Shown: positions 7,846 through 14,446 of the stretch, in pieces | How the letters are laid out: each line of letters starts with the position of its first letter | Position numbering within the stretch: the first letter of the stretch is position 1 | From: Candidatus Tayloriibacteriota bacterium | GTDB lineage: Bacteria; Patescibacteriota; Minisyncoccia; Phycocordibacterales; CAIRYW01 | Assembly: GCA_029288615.1 (NCBI GenBank) | Contig: JARIGV010000037.1 | Location: 1 to 32,600 of the forward strand | Reading direction: 5' to 3' | DNA length: 32,600 bases | Program-made: the position numbers and the translations under genes | The notes under the pieces: generated by a model | The model's database searches: none | The model's input: only the letters and a program-made list of their open reading frames with translations | Told to the model about the DNA's origin: nothing

Positions 7846-8949
7846 TTATTTGAAGTGCTTCGCAAGCTTCGGTCCTGTCTGCACGAGATAGTTTGAAGAA
7901 ATGGCGTCGTAGATTTGATCGGGCTCCTCAGCAAGGCGCTCGAATTTTATTTTAGCGATCGGCTGACAGTCCCGAACAACAAGATCTTCGAAAGGCCTTA
8001 CTTCAAGAGTGAACGGTCTTCCCTTTCCTTCACCATTTTTGCCCCAGCCCCATCCTGGATCAAGAAATCCTGCATAGTGTGATCTGAAATCTCCGCTTCG
8101 ATCATCCATCGATGCCATTTCGCATGCAAACATTGGAGGAATACGGATCGACTCTGCTGTTGAGAGAATATAGAAGTGATTTCGTTTGAGATACACATAT
8201 TTACCATTCTTTTTGATTGGTGAAAAAAATTCTCTCCAGTCGTAATGATTTATTTTTGAAAGATCGAGAACTTTGTCTGTATCTTTTGATTCGTATCCCA
8301 AAGTTTTCTGTGCGAGATCGATAGTAAGAAGAAGTGAGCCATCATGGTCACGCATGAGTGAATCGAGATTACTCAAAAGCTTTCCATTGAGATCATATGC
8401 GAGCTTATATTTTTTATGAATGAGTTCGAGCTCGAGATCTCCGAGACGAGTGTCAGCATTAAAGAAGCGGAGCTGATTGAAGCTTAGCCCCTCGTACACT
8501 TTTATATTGAACGTTTTTGGAGCAATCGACACCCAAAGCTCTCCAGAAAATCCTCCCGGAAAAACAGAATCGTAACGAGGAATGCCGTCAGCGAGAAGTC
8601 TCACATGCACATCGATGCGGCCTGATGTTGATTTAGGATTGCAGAATGCATAGACAGATTTTGGAAGCTTCAAAGTCTCACTGAGACGCACCATGTACAC
8701 TTTATTTTTAAGCATTGGCTTATCAATAGAATGTTTTTTGTGTCGTATACGCGAAAGAAGATTTTTTATTTTCTCACCTGCATCAGGAAGAAAGATTCCT
8801 TCTACTTCGTAGCACTCTGTCGAAAGTGTAAGATCGAGAGATGACGGCTTTACGTTTCCTTCTTTGGCGTTCTGGATTGAACCTGCGTCTATAAGGGCTT
8901 CGATAAGCTGGCTTGGAAGTGCACCAATTTTTTTGTTTGTTTCTCTCAT
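7846..8949 (-). CDS. dcd: 2'-deoxycytidine 5'-triphosphate deaminase, double-domain type
   Basis: Deaminates dCTP to dUTP, feeding dUTPase and ThyA. The 367-aa protein is about twice the length of E. coli Dcd and fits the long bacterial DCD family: an N-terminal half with PSSLDLTLS and NPKSTSGRIDVHVRLLADG, and a C-terminal half with YILSTAESIRIPP, MDDRSGDFRSHYAGFLDPGWGWG, each resembling a dUTPase/DCD fold. I chose the ATG at 8949 (MRETNKKIGALPSQLIEAL), because an upstream extension to 8988 would run through the shared promoter region. It is divergent from dut, 41 bp apart, so the two consecutive steps dCTP to dUTP to dUMP share one regulatory region. Confidence 0.87.
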   Translation of the reverse strand: MRETNKKIGALPSQLIEALIDAGSIQNAKEGNVKPSSLDLTLSTECYEVEGIFLPDAGEKIKNLLSRIRHKKHSIDKPMLKNKVYMVRLSETLKLPKSVYAFCNPKSTSGRIDVHVRLLADGIPRYDSVFPGGFSGELWVSIAPKTFNIKVYEGLSFNQLRFFNADTRLGDLELELIHKKYKLAYDLNGKLLSNLDSLMRDHDGSLLLTIDLAQKTLGYESKDTDKVLDLSKINHYDWREFFSPIKKNGKYVYLKRNHFYILSTAESIRIPPMFACEMASMDDRSGDFRSHYAGFLDPGWGWGKNGEGKGRPFTLEVRPFEDLVVRDCQPIAKIKFERLAEEPDQIYDAISSNYLVQTGPKLAKHFK

Positions 8950-8963
8950 AATTATTGCCCTGT

Positions 8964-8981
8964 TATAATGCGCTATATAAT
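8964..8981 (+). promoter_or_regulatory. dut promoter region, two TATAAT boxes in the dcd-dut divergent gap
   Basis: TATAAT occurs at 8964-8969 and again at 8976-8981. The second lies 9 nt before the preferred dut start at 8991. The 41-bp gap between the divergent dcd and dut starts must hold both promoters. Confidence 0.55.
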
Positions 8982-8990
8982 ATGACACCG

Positions 8991-9413
8991 ATGAAAATAA
9001 AAATCAAAAGAATGAATCCTGAGGCGAAACTTCCTTCCTACGCCCACCCTGGTGATGTCGGCCTTGATATGTATGCCTTAGAAGGTATGACTGTAAAACC
9101 TGGCGAACACGTGCGTATTTGGAATGGCTTTGCCCTTGAATTCCCTACTGGCTTTGCAGCAATCGTGAAAGATAAATCCTCAATATCGAAAGCCGGCCTT
9201 CACACCATGGGAGGAGTTTTTGATGCAGGATATAGAGGCGAATACAATGTGCATTTAGTGAATCTAAGTGATAAAGAATATACGATTGAAAAAGGTGACA
9301 AAGTCGGCCAACTTGTGATTTTCCCTGTCGCAATTGCAGAGCTTGAAGAGGTCGACGAACTTTCTGATTCTAGCCGTGGCACCGGAGGATTCGGAAGCAC
9401 AGGAAAAAAATAA
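8991..9413 (+). CDS. dut: dUTP diphosphatase (dUTPase)
   Basis: Hydrolyses dUTP to dUMP, keeping uracil out of DNA and supplying ThyA. A 140-aa trimeric-type enzyme with the five family motifs in order: HPGDVGLDM (I), KDKSSISKAG (II), GGVFDAGYRGEYNV (III, with the catalytic Asp), KVGQLVIFP (IV) and the C-terminal RGTGGFGSTG (V). Motif II is slightly unusual (DKSSIS rather than PRSGLA-like). The start at 8991 (MKIKIKRMNPEAKLP) is the usual family N-terminus; an in-frame ATG at 8982 would add three residues. Confidence 0.95.
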   Translation: MKIKIKRMNPEAKLPSYAHPGDVGLDMYALEGMTVKPGEHVRIWNGFALEFPTGFAAIVKDKSSISKAGLHTMGGVFDAGYRGEYNVHLVNLSDKEYTIEKGDKVGQLVIFPVAIAELEEVDELSDSSRGTGGFGSTGKK

Positions 9414-9414
9414 A

Positions 9415-9446
9415 AATAAAAATTCGCTCCTTACATTAGGAGCGAG
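9415..9446 (-). terminator. intrinsic terminator of the 60-aa membrane protein gene
   Basis: TCGCTCCT (9424-9431) pairs with AGGAGCGA (9438-9445), loop of 6 nt, followed on the minus strand by ATTTTTATTTTT. The stop codon of the 60-aa gene lies in the loop and stem. It may also slow transcription leaving dut on the other strand. Confidence 0.85.
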
Positions 9447-9618
9447 TAACGAAACGACCTGCAAAACAAGTGGCTAAGCAGCCAAGGAAACACGGACCGA
9501 ACCATTCGGACGTAGCTAATGGAAAGCCATCCGGTCTGTGTGCTTCGACGACGATTGTAACGGCAGCGAGTGCCAGTACACCACTTATGACATAAAGGAC
9601 AGTTCTTGGGCGGAACAT
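9436..9618 (-). CDS. small membrane protein, 60 aa, unknown
   Basis: Starts MFRPRTVLYVISGVLALAA. It has two hydrophobic segments (residues about 7-24 and 40-54) around a short polar loop (EAHRPDGFPLATSEW), so it is a probable two-helix membrane protein. Three Cys sit in or near the second helix (GPCFLGCLATC is partly hydrophobic). The stop codon is embedded in a strong terminator on the same strand. The sequence is richer in G+C than the flanking housekeeping genes. No Shine-Dalgarno. No family recognised. Confidence 0.6.
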   Translation of the reverse strand: MFRPRTVLYVISGVLALAAVTIVVEAHRPDGFPLATSEWFGPCFLGCLATCFAGRFVTRS

Positions 9619-9681
9619 ATTGGGTATTGGGGAGTATTAAAGCTCAACAGCAGACTTTAGTCAAAGAAGTTTATCCACATA

Positions 9682-9703
9682 AAAAAATAGCCGCGAGAGC
9701 GGC
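9682..9703 (-). terminator. intrinsic terminator of the 72-aa membrane protein gene
   Basis: GCCGC (9690-9694), loop GAGA, GCGGC (9699-9703), followed on the minus strand by TATTTTTTT. It lies 1 nt past the TGA stop of the gene starting at 9923. Confidence 0.85.
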
Positions 9704-9704
9704 A

Positions 9705-9923
9705 TCAAGGAATGAAGCGGTAGAAGTTGCGGCGCAAGTTCCAGGCAATCAGAATAAACTGGAAGCCTACAGCCATGGCGACAATGCCCCACAAGAACCA
9801 GTCGGCCGATTTTTGCTCCCAGAGCCAGTCGCACCCGCCAGCAAAGGCAATGAAACCTAGCACAAGAAGTGGCCAGCCAAGTGCACGCAAAATATGCGCC
9901 ATAATGTGAGAGGAACTAATCAT
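9705..9923 (-). CDS. small membrane protein, 72 aa, unknown
   Basis: Starts MISSSHIMAHILRALGWPLL. Two transmembrane segments are evident (about 14-30 and 43-62), separated by the loop CDWLWEQKSADWF, with a basic C-terminus (RRNFYRFIP) expected inside. I chose 9923 because TATAAA lies 7 nt upstream; a start at 9902 (MAHILRALG) is possible. The stop is TGA, so TGA appears not to be recoded. The gene stands alone between the rplK terminator and its own. No family recognised. Confidence 0.62.
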   Translation of the reverse strand: MISSSHIMAHILRALGWPLLVLGFIAFAGGCDWLWEQKSADWFLWGIVAMAVGFQFILIAWNLRRNFYRFIP

Positions 9924-9947
9924 GTGTTTATTTATACACTGATTTAG

Positions 9948-9990
9948 GAAAAACAAAAGCCGCGCCCACTTTAAGTGTATGGAGCACGGC
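9948..9990 (-). terminator. intrinsic terminator of the secE-nusG-rplK operon
   Basis: GCCGCGCCC (9959-9967) pairs with GGAGCACGGC (9981-9990) with wobbles, extended by an inner CAC/GTG pair, and is followed on the minus strand by TTTTGTTTTT. It lies about 105 bp past the rplK stop, beyond a duplicated copy of the rplK tail. Confidence 0.8.
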
Positions 9991-10000
9991 TTTTGTTTTG

Positions 10001-10109
10001 AGTTTATTACTTCACTTCGACCCACGCATATTTTTCTGTTGAAAAATTGCGCAGGCTCGCCTCAGCCCGTCGGCTTCCGGCTCGTCGAAGTTTATTACTT
10101 CACTTCGAC
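10001..10109. repeat. 21-bp direct repeat duplicating the 3' end of rplK
   Basis: Positions 10001-10021 and 10089-10109 are identical over 21 bp. The second copy contains the last codons and stop of rplK (reading VEVK then two stops on the minus strand). The 67 bp between them is G+C-rich and includes repeated GGCT/AGCC-type inverted elements. The layout looks like a tandem duplication of the gene end or an insertion flanked by a duplicated target. Confidence 0.75.
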
Positions 10110-10517
10110 GCCCATTGACCTACATGTACCTTCGATAATGCGAATTGCACCTTCGAGATCTTTTGCATTAAGGTCTACCATTTTCTTTTCTGCGATCTCT
10201 TTGACTTGAGCCTTTGTGATCTTTCCGATCTTCTTCTTGTTTGGCTCTCCAGATCCTTTCTCACCTTTGATAGCCTTGAGAACCATCTGGCTTGCAGGTT
10301 CTGTCTTGTAGACCATAGCGTAGCTTCTGTCATCGAAGACATTCACTACTGTAGGAACAGTCTCTCCTACTCGCTCTTTTGTTTCGTCGTTGAATCGTTT
10401 TACGAATTCACCGATGTTAATACCCGCACCTCCAAGCGCAGGACCGAGCTGCTGACCAGGAACAGCCTTCCCTCCCGGGATCATGAGTTTGAGTTGTTTT
10501 ACGATTTTCTTTGCCAT
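10095..10517 (-). CDS. rplK: 50S ribosomal protein L11
   Basis: A 140-aa L11, of normal length, in the GTPase-associated centre of the large subunit. Typical features: MIPGGKAVPGQQLGPALGGAGINIGEF region at the N-terminus (the proline/glycine-rich segment) and a C-terminal rRNA-binding domain containing the KDLEGAIRIIEGTCRSMGV segment. Third gene of secE-nusG-rplK. The customary next gene rplA (L1) is absent here and a terminator follows, so L1 is either elsewhere or missing. Confidence 0.97.
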   Translation of the reverse strand: MAKKIVKQLKLMIPGGKAVPGQQLGPALGGAGINIGEFVKRFNDETKERVGETVPTVVNVFDDRSYAMVYKTEPASQMVLKAIKGEKGSGEPNKKKIGKITKAQVKEIAEKKMVDLNAKDLEGAIRIIEGTCRSMGVEVK

Positions 10518-10599
10518 TTTTTTGTTTTATTCTATGGCCTTTAGAGAGAAGCCCTCCAGAATTCTTACTGCGAGGCACTAAAAGCGTTTGTAATCTATC

Positions 10600-11142
10600 T
10601 TAAATCTTTCGTACCTGCAAGAAGTCGAGCTCTACTGGAGTCTCTCGTCCGAACATTGAAACAAGTACCTTAATCTTTCCTCTTTCTTCGTCGACTTCAG
10701 CTACCTTTCCTTCCAAATCTTTGAATGGACCGTCAGCAATTGTGACAATATCATCAACATCAAGATCAATGTTGTGCTTTGGAGTTCCAGAATTCATTCG
10801 GCGGAAGAGTTCATCAACTTCAGTTTTTTCAAGAGGTACAGGGTATACTCCAGAACCTACGAATCCGGTTACGCGTGGAGTGTTTCGCACAACGTACCAT
10901 GAGTCATCAGTTACAACCATATCTACAAGAATGTATCCAGGATAGATCTTTTCCTCTTCCTCTACTCGCTTTGTTCCCTTCATCTTGATCTTCTTTTCTG
11001 TTGGAACAAGTACATTAAAAATCTTGTCCTCCATACCAAGAGACTCAATACGCTGCTTGAGATTTCGGGCTACTGCGTTCTCATACCCTGCATAAGTATG
11101 GATCGCGTACCAATTTCGTTCACCTTCTGCTTGTTTTGACAT
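10600..11142 (-). CDS. nusG: transcription termination/antitermination protein NusG
   Basis: Binds RNA polymerase at the clamp and couples transcription with translation and Rho. The 180-aa protein has the NGN domain (NWYAIHTYAGYENAVARNLK to FRRMN) and the C-terminal KOW domain (IVTIADGPFKDLEGKVAEVD). The family motifs PGYILVDM and VRNTPRVTGFVG are intact. It lies 5 bp after secE, in the classical order, and 82 bp before rplK. No Shine-Dalgarno is seen. Confidence 0.97.
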   Translation of the reverse strand: MSKQAEGERNWYAIHTYAGYENAVARNLKQRIESLGMEDKIFNVLVPTEKKIKMKGTKRVEEEEKIYPGYILVDMVVTDDSWYVVRNTPRVTGFVGSGVYPVPLEKTEVDELFRRMNSGTPKHNIDLDVDDIVTIADGPFKDLEGKVAEVDEERGKIKVLVSMFGRETPVELDFLQVRKI

Positions 11143-11147
11143 AATTT

Positions 11148-11330
11148 TTAGAGATTAAAAATTCGCTCAATGCCGAGGCGGAAAAGATAATCGAAAAGAC
11201 CGAGGTATGCCGCAACAGCGAGAGAAATGATAATAACAAGCGCTGTGAAAAGCGTTGTTTGATGTCGTGTTGGGAAACTAACGTGTGCAATTTCCGCGCG
11301 AACTTCTTTTAAATATTCTGTGATTTTCAT
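11148..11330 (-). CDS. secE: preprotein translocase subunit SecE
   Basis: A 60-aa single-span SecE, part of the SecYEG channel in the membrane. It has the amphipathic N-terminal helix (YLKEVRAEIAHVSFPTRHQT, matching the conserved E-x-x-KVxWPTR region) and one transmembrane helix (residues about 27-47). Short form, typical outside proteobacteria. First gene of secE-nusG-rplK, driven by the strong promoter at 11368-11396 with a hairpin in the very short leader. Confidence 0.93.
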   Translation of the reverse strand: MKITEYLKEVRAEIAHVSFPTRHQTTLFTALVIIISLAVAAYLGLFDYLFRLGIERIFNL

Positions 11331-11341
11331 ATTCGTATACT

Positions 11342-11359
11342 AAAAAACCCCTGAGGGGT
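11342..11359 (-). promoter_or_regulatory. terminator-like hairpin in the secE leader
   Basis: ACCCC (11347-11351), loop TGA, GGGGT (11355-11359), followed on the minus strand by a T-run that ends about 12 nt before the secE ATG. It lies right at or just after the predicted transcription start, so it would form at the 5' end of the nascent RNA. It may be an mRNA-stabilising 5' hairpin or a pause signal. Confidence 0.6.
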
Positions 11360-11367
11360 ATATTCAT

Positions 11368-11396
11368 ATAATACCTCTTTGGACGTTTCCTGTCAA
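11368..11396 (-). promoter_or_regulatory. strong sigma-70 promoter of secE-nusG-rplK
   Basis: On the minus strand: TTGACA (11391-11396), 17-nt spacer, TATTAT (11368-11373). It has a perfect consensus -35, the best promoter in the window. Confidence 0.85.
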
Positions 11397-11424
11397 TGCA
11401 TCTCACCTCCTCATTTTGTATAGG

Positions 11425-11460
11425 AAAAGCCCCGCACACCTGACGGTATGCGGGGCTTTT
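11425..11460 (-). terminator. intrinsic terminator behind the SIMPL-domain gene
   Basis: AAAAGCCCCGCA (11425-11436) pairs perfectly with TGCGGGGCTTTT (11449-11460), with a short inner ACC/GGT pair in the loop. It lies between the stop of the SIMPL gene and the secE promoter and could work in both directions. Confidence 0.9.
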
Positions 11461-11485
11461 TAGTCTATTTCAGACTATTTTTAGC

Positions 11486-12295
11486 TTATCGAATACGATA
11501 TGTCACCGTTACATTTGATGTGATCTTGTTCTCCCCTTTCTCAATATCTGGAGTTGGTGGAGTTGCTGGTCCTCCGCCAATACCCATAGCTTTTGATTCC
11601 ATAGCATAGTAGATCGGTGTCGGACCTCCGTTTTCAGAGAATGATGTTACACCTGCAAGAGAGACTCCAAGTTCTTTCGCGAGCTCCTTTGCTTTTGCTT
11701 TTGCGTCATCGATTGCCTTTGATCTTGCCTGATCTTGGAGCACTGAAGGATCATCGAAAGTGAATGAGAGTCCGCTGATGTTTGAAACACCAACAGCTCC
11801 AATCTGTGTAAGAAGTGAACCAGCCTTATCAGTATCTCGAACTTTTACTGTGACAGATTGTGTCACTTCATAGCCAACGATTTTTGGATTGCCATTTGGT
11901 GGGCAACCATATGCAGGACAAGCAACTGTACCTGACTGTGAGTAATCATATTTAGGATTCACGCTATACCCCGCTGTTTGAATATCTTTGTCCTCAACTC
12001 CTGCTTTCTTCAAAATTGCGATCGCCTGATTATTTTTGTTTGTCGCTTTCTCCTGTGCGTCTGTTACAGTCGTACCGCTTTCATCGACTGAGAAGCTAAA
12101 TGTAGAAATGTCAGCAACCGCAGACACATCTCCTTCACCTGAAACTGTAATTGTGTTTCCAGGAGTTGAATCTCTTAATGCAGACACGGCTTTTATATCT
12201 GTAAATATTTTTACAAAAATAAAAACTGCGAGAACCACAAGCACTGCAAGAAGTGCATTATGGATTTTCTTTGATGATGTAATGTTTATGTCCAT
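11486..12295 (-). CDS. membrane-anchored SIMPL-domain (DUF541) protein
   Basis: A 269-aa extracytoplasmic protein: one N-terminal membrane anchor (residues about 13-35) and then the SIMPL fold, starting ITVSGEGDVSAVADISTFSFSV and including the family's long helix (ARSKAIDDAKAKAKELAKELG) and terminal strand (ITSNVTVTYRIR). Two Cys lie in an inserted loop (VACPAYGCPP), possibly a disulfide. SIMPL/DUF541 proteins (BP26, YggE type) are envelope proteins tied to stress tolerance; the molecular role is not established. The gene is followed by a strong terminator. Confidence 0.88.
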   Translation of the reverse strand: MDINITSSKKIHNALLAVLVVLAVFIFVKIFTDIKAVSALRDSTPGNTITVSGEGDVSAVADISTFSFSVDESGTTVTDAQEKATNKNNQAIAILKKAGVEDKDIQTAGYSVNPKYDYSQSGTVACPAYGCPPNGNPKIVGYEVTQSVTVKVRDTDKAGSLLTQIGAVGVSNISGLSFTFDDPSVLQDQARSKAIDDAKAKAKELAKELGVSLAGVTSFSENGGPTPIYYAMESKAMGIGGGPATPPTPDIEKGENKITSNVTVTYRIR

Positions 12296-12319
12296 ATATA
12301 ATCTATTAATTAATAATGT

Positions 12320-12565
12320 CTATTTGTGTGCAAAGACCCAATTGTCGAATGAGTTGATTGCAGTATCCAGTCTGCTTTTAAGTTCTGGTGTTTCGAAATC
12401 TTCTTCAGGAATTTGTCGGAAGTGTCCAACCATATCAATAGCCGCCTCCAATTCAGCTCCCTCAAGATGATCGTTCTCAAGAAATCCATTAATAGTATGA
12501 ATGTATCCATCAACATTCGTCCCATTCTCTTTTTTCTCAGAACCCATTTCTGGCGCTTCTATCAT
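12320..12565 (-). CDS. hypothetical acidic 81-aa protein
   Basis: Not recognised. The predicted product is strongly acidic and helical, without signal or membrane segment (EGAELEAAIDMVGHFRQIPE in the middle, ending DNWVFAHK). A TAAAAT box sits 6 nt before the ATG, the same leaderless layout as many genes here, which supports it. Codon use is ordinary for the window. It lies 24 bp upstream of the SIMPL gene on the same strand and could be co-transcribed with it. Confidence 0.62.
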   Translation of the reverse strand: MIEAPEMGSEKKENGTNVDGYIHTINGFLENDHLEGAELEAAIDMVGHFRQIPEEDFETPELKSRLDTAINSFDNWVFAHK

Positions 12566-12644
12566 ATATTTATTTTAAATTATTCTATAAGCCACCCTTC
12601 GACTTCCGCCATGTATTGCAGGTGTAAGGGTATAGAGAATTATA

Positions 12645-13535
12645 CTACTTTCCTCTTTTGTATGCTTCTACGAGATTTTCGAAAAGTGAGGCTACAGTCA
12701 TAGGCCCAATACCACCTGGCACCGGCGAAATAGCAGCAACGAGCTTCGCTGCTTCTTTAAAATTTACGTCCCCTACAAGCTTTTTAGCTCCGATTTCCTC
12801 CAATGTTTTTTTAGAAGGTGTATTTGTACCAACATCAATAACAATATGTTTTTTTGTAAGAGCTTTTTTTCCGATAAGCCCTGCTTTTCCAGCAGCAACA
12901 ATAATAATGTCGTTTTCTTTACAGACCTTATCGAGATCTTTTGTTTTGCTGTGAGCGATAGTTACCGTCGCATTCTCACGAAGGCAAAGCATTGCCACAG
13001 GTTTTCCAACAAGAAGTGAACGGCCAATGACCAAAACTTTTTTACCTGAAAGCGCAATTTTATTTTCTTTAAGGAGTGAAATGATTCCTTTTGCAGTTGC
13101 TGGAATAAGTCCTGCTGGAACATTTTTTGGATCCGCTCCGCCAAATGCTCTTTCATAGATAAGACCTGCATTTCGTGATGTCAGACCATCGACATCTTTT
13201 GAAGGTGAAATTGCTTCCATAATAGCGAAACGATCGAGATGCTTTGGGATGGGGAGTTGTACGATAATGCCGTGAATATCTGTTCTTTCGTTCAATTCTT
13301 TAATGAGATCGAGAATATCTTTCTCTGCAATATCAAGTGGCAAAATAATGTGATGCACTTTCGCCCCGATCTCTGCTGCAAATTTTTTCTTTCGATCAAT
13401 ATACGCAGACGACTGTGCTACATCCCCTACCTGGATGATGGCAAGCATCGGTGAAGTTGAGAGGTTCGAAATTTCTTTTTTTAATTTCGCTGCGATTTTC
13501 TTTCCAAGTTTTTTTCCGTCAAGAATTTTTGTCAT
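12645..13535 (-). CDS. folD: bifunctional methylene-THF dehydrogenase / methenyl-THF cyclohydrolase FolD
   Basis: Interconverts 5,10-methylene-THF and 10-formyl-THF, the one-carbon pool used by GlyA and ThyA. The start at 13535 (MTKILDGKKLGKKIA) gives 296 aa, the usual length; the longer upstream reading is not family-like. Motifs: SAYIDRKKKFAAEIG with the catalytic lysine region, GIIVQLPIPKHL, SPSKDVDGLT, the Rossmann segment VLVIGRSLLVGKPVAMLC, and PVPGGIGPMTVASLFEN at the C-terminus. The normal PCTP loop reads PATA here (GLIPATAKGI), a mild departure. No adjacent folate gene; glyA and thyA are about 6-7 kb away. Confidence 0.95.
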   Translation of the reverse strand: MTKILDGKKLGKKIAAKLKKEISNLSTSPMLAIIQVGDVAQSSAYIDRKKKFAAEIGAKVHHIILPLDIAEKDILDLIKELNERTDIHGIIVQLPIPKHLDRFAIMEAISPSKDVDGLTSRNAGLIYERAFGGADPKNVPAGLIPATAKGIISLLKENKIALSGKKVLVIGRSLLVGKPVAMLCLRENATVTIAHSKTKDLDKVCKENDIIIVAAGKAGLIGKKALTKKHIVIDVGTNTPSKKTLEEIGAKKLVGDVNFKEAAKLVAAISPVPGGIGPMTVASLFENLVEAYKRGK

Positions 13536-13553
13536 AAAAAACACATTAGCACA

Positions 13554-13582
13554 AATAAAAAAAATAGGCGACCATGTCGCCT
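13554..13582 (-). terminator. intrinsic terminator of the TyrA-like gene
   Basis: AGGCGAC (13566-13572), loop CAT, GTCGCCT (13576-13582), followed on the minus strand by TATTTTTTTTATTT. The stem begins immediately after the stop codon of the TyrA-like gene and insulates folD. Confidence 0.9.
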
Positions 13583-14377
13583 TTACCACCAAGGTGTAAT
13601 CGCCGAAAGAGCTTTTGATCCTGCTTTGATCTTTTCATCGCCAAGTAAGTTGGCGAGTTTTGCTTGAACCTCATCGAAAAGAATTTGGTCATGCGAAAAA
13701 TCAATCACAAGATCGACAAGCCTATGTGCCCATTTATGTGAGTGACGGTTGTAGAAAACCATATCACTTGAAAGCAGATGTCCGAGATCAAGAACTCGTG
13801 CCAGAACAGACATCATCCCAAGGAATGGTCCGTTCGTGAATTTCTCCACCGGAAGCCCAGACTCCAGGACAAGAGTTCCAAAAGCAAGAGACTGAACACG
13901 AATCAGAGCTTGGACAAACCCCACCGTATCATCGTGTTCCGCGCTCCCCATCGGCACAATAGTCGCCCCGCTCGCCCGAAGAAGCATTTCACACCAGTAG
14001 TGCGACACCGTCAGGCGATGATAATTAACCGCCATACTGTATCCATTCATGCTTTTGACATGTGTGCCAATAAGACGATGAACAAAAACAATTTCTCCTT
14101 CGAAAGGAGCGAGGGCTTCCTCTAGATTTTGCATCAAGCCGCATGCGCTTATAGTAAGCGCGTCTTTTCGTGCGAGCCGGACCAACTTCTCACCAACAGA
14201 GTCGAGTGCCGATATCGGCACAGCGACAAGGATCACTTCTGCCTTTGGTACATACCACCAAGCATCATCTGGGTCCTCGTATGTCTTCGTTGGCACACCA
14301 AGCTCGGTGAAAAATCTCATCCACCATTTTCCTTCCTGACCGTAGCCTAGAATCAAAACTTCATTTGGTATTTTCAT
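13583..14377 (-). CDS. prephenate dehydrogenase-like (TyrA-family) NAD(P)-binding protein
   Basis: A 264-aa protein with an N-terminal Rossmann fold (VLILGYGQEGKWWMRFF, GxGxxG type) and then AEVILVAVPISALDSVGEKL, the TyrA-family pattern, followed by ISACGLMQNLEEAL, FVHRLIGTHVKSMNG and VPMGSAEHDDTVGFVQALIR, which correspond to the HPMFGP and xxxHD segments of prephenate dehydrogenases, though HPMFGP itself is replaced by HRLIGT. The C-terminal helical domain is present. No other aromatic biosynthesis gene is visible, so the substrate is doubtful. G+C looks higher than in neighbouring genes, and terminators flank the gene on both sides. Confidence 0.7.
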   Translation of the reverse strand: MKIPNEVLILGYGQEGKWWMRFFTELGVPTKTYEDPDDAWWYVPKAEVILVAVPISALDSVGEKLVRLARKDALTISACGLMQNLEEALAPFEGEIVFVHRLIGTHVKSMNGYSMAVNYHRLTVSHYWCEMLLRASGATIVPMGSAEHDDTVGFVQALIRVQSLAFGTLVLESGLPVEKFTNGPFLGMMSVLARVLDLGHLLSSDMVFYNRHSHKWAHRLVDLVIDFSHDQILFDEVQAKLANLLGDEKIKAGSKALSAITPWW

Positions 14378-14421
14378 AAAAAGAACATTTCAATTGCAAC
14401 AAAATCATAACTGTATGTCGC

Positions 14422-14446
14422 ATAAAAATTGGCAACCGAAATTGCC
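14422..14446 (-). terminator. intrinsic terminator of the 145-aa gene
   Basis: GGCAA (14431-14435) pairs with TTGCC (14441-14445), 5-nt loop, followed on the minus strand by AATTTTTATG. It begins directly after the stop of the 14447-14884 gene. Confidence 0.75.

Noticed and set aside
8950-8988. Longer dcd start at 8988
   Set aside because: It would add 13 residues translated from the shared dcd-dut promoter region; MRETNKKIGALPSQL is the better start.
13536-13592. Longer folD start
   Set aside because: FolD proteins start close to the xKILDGKxxA motif; the extension overlaps the neighbouring gene and terminator.
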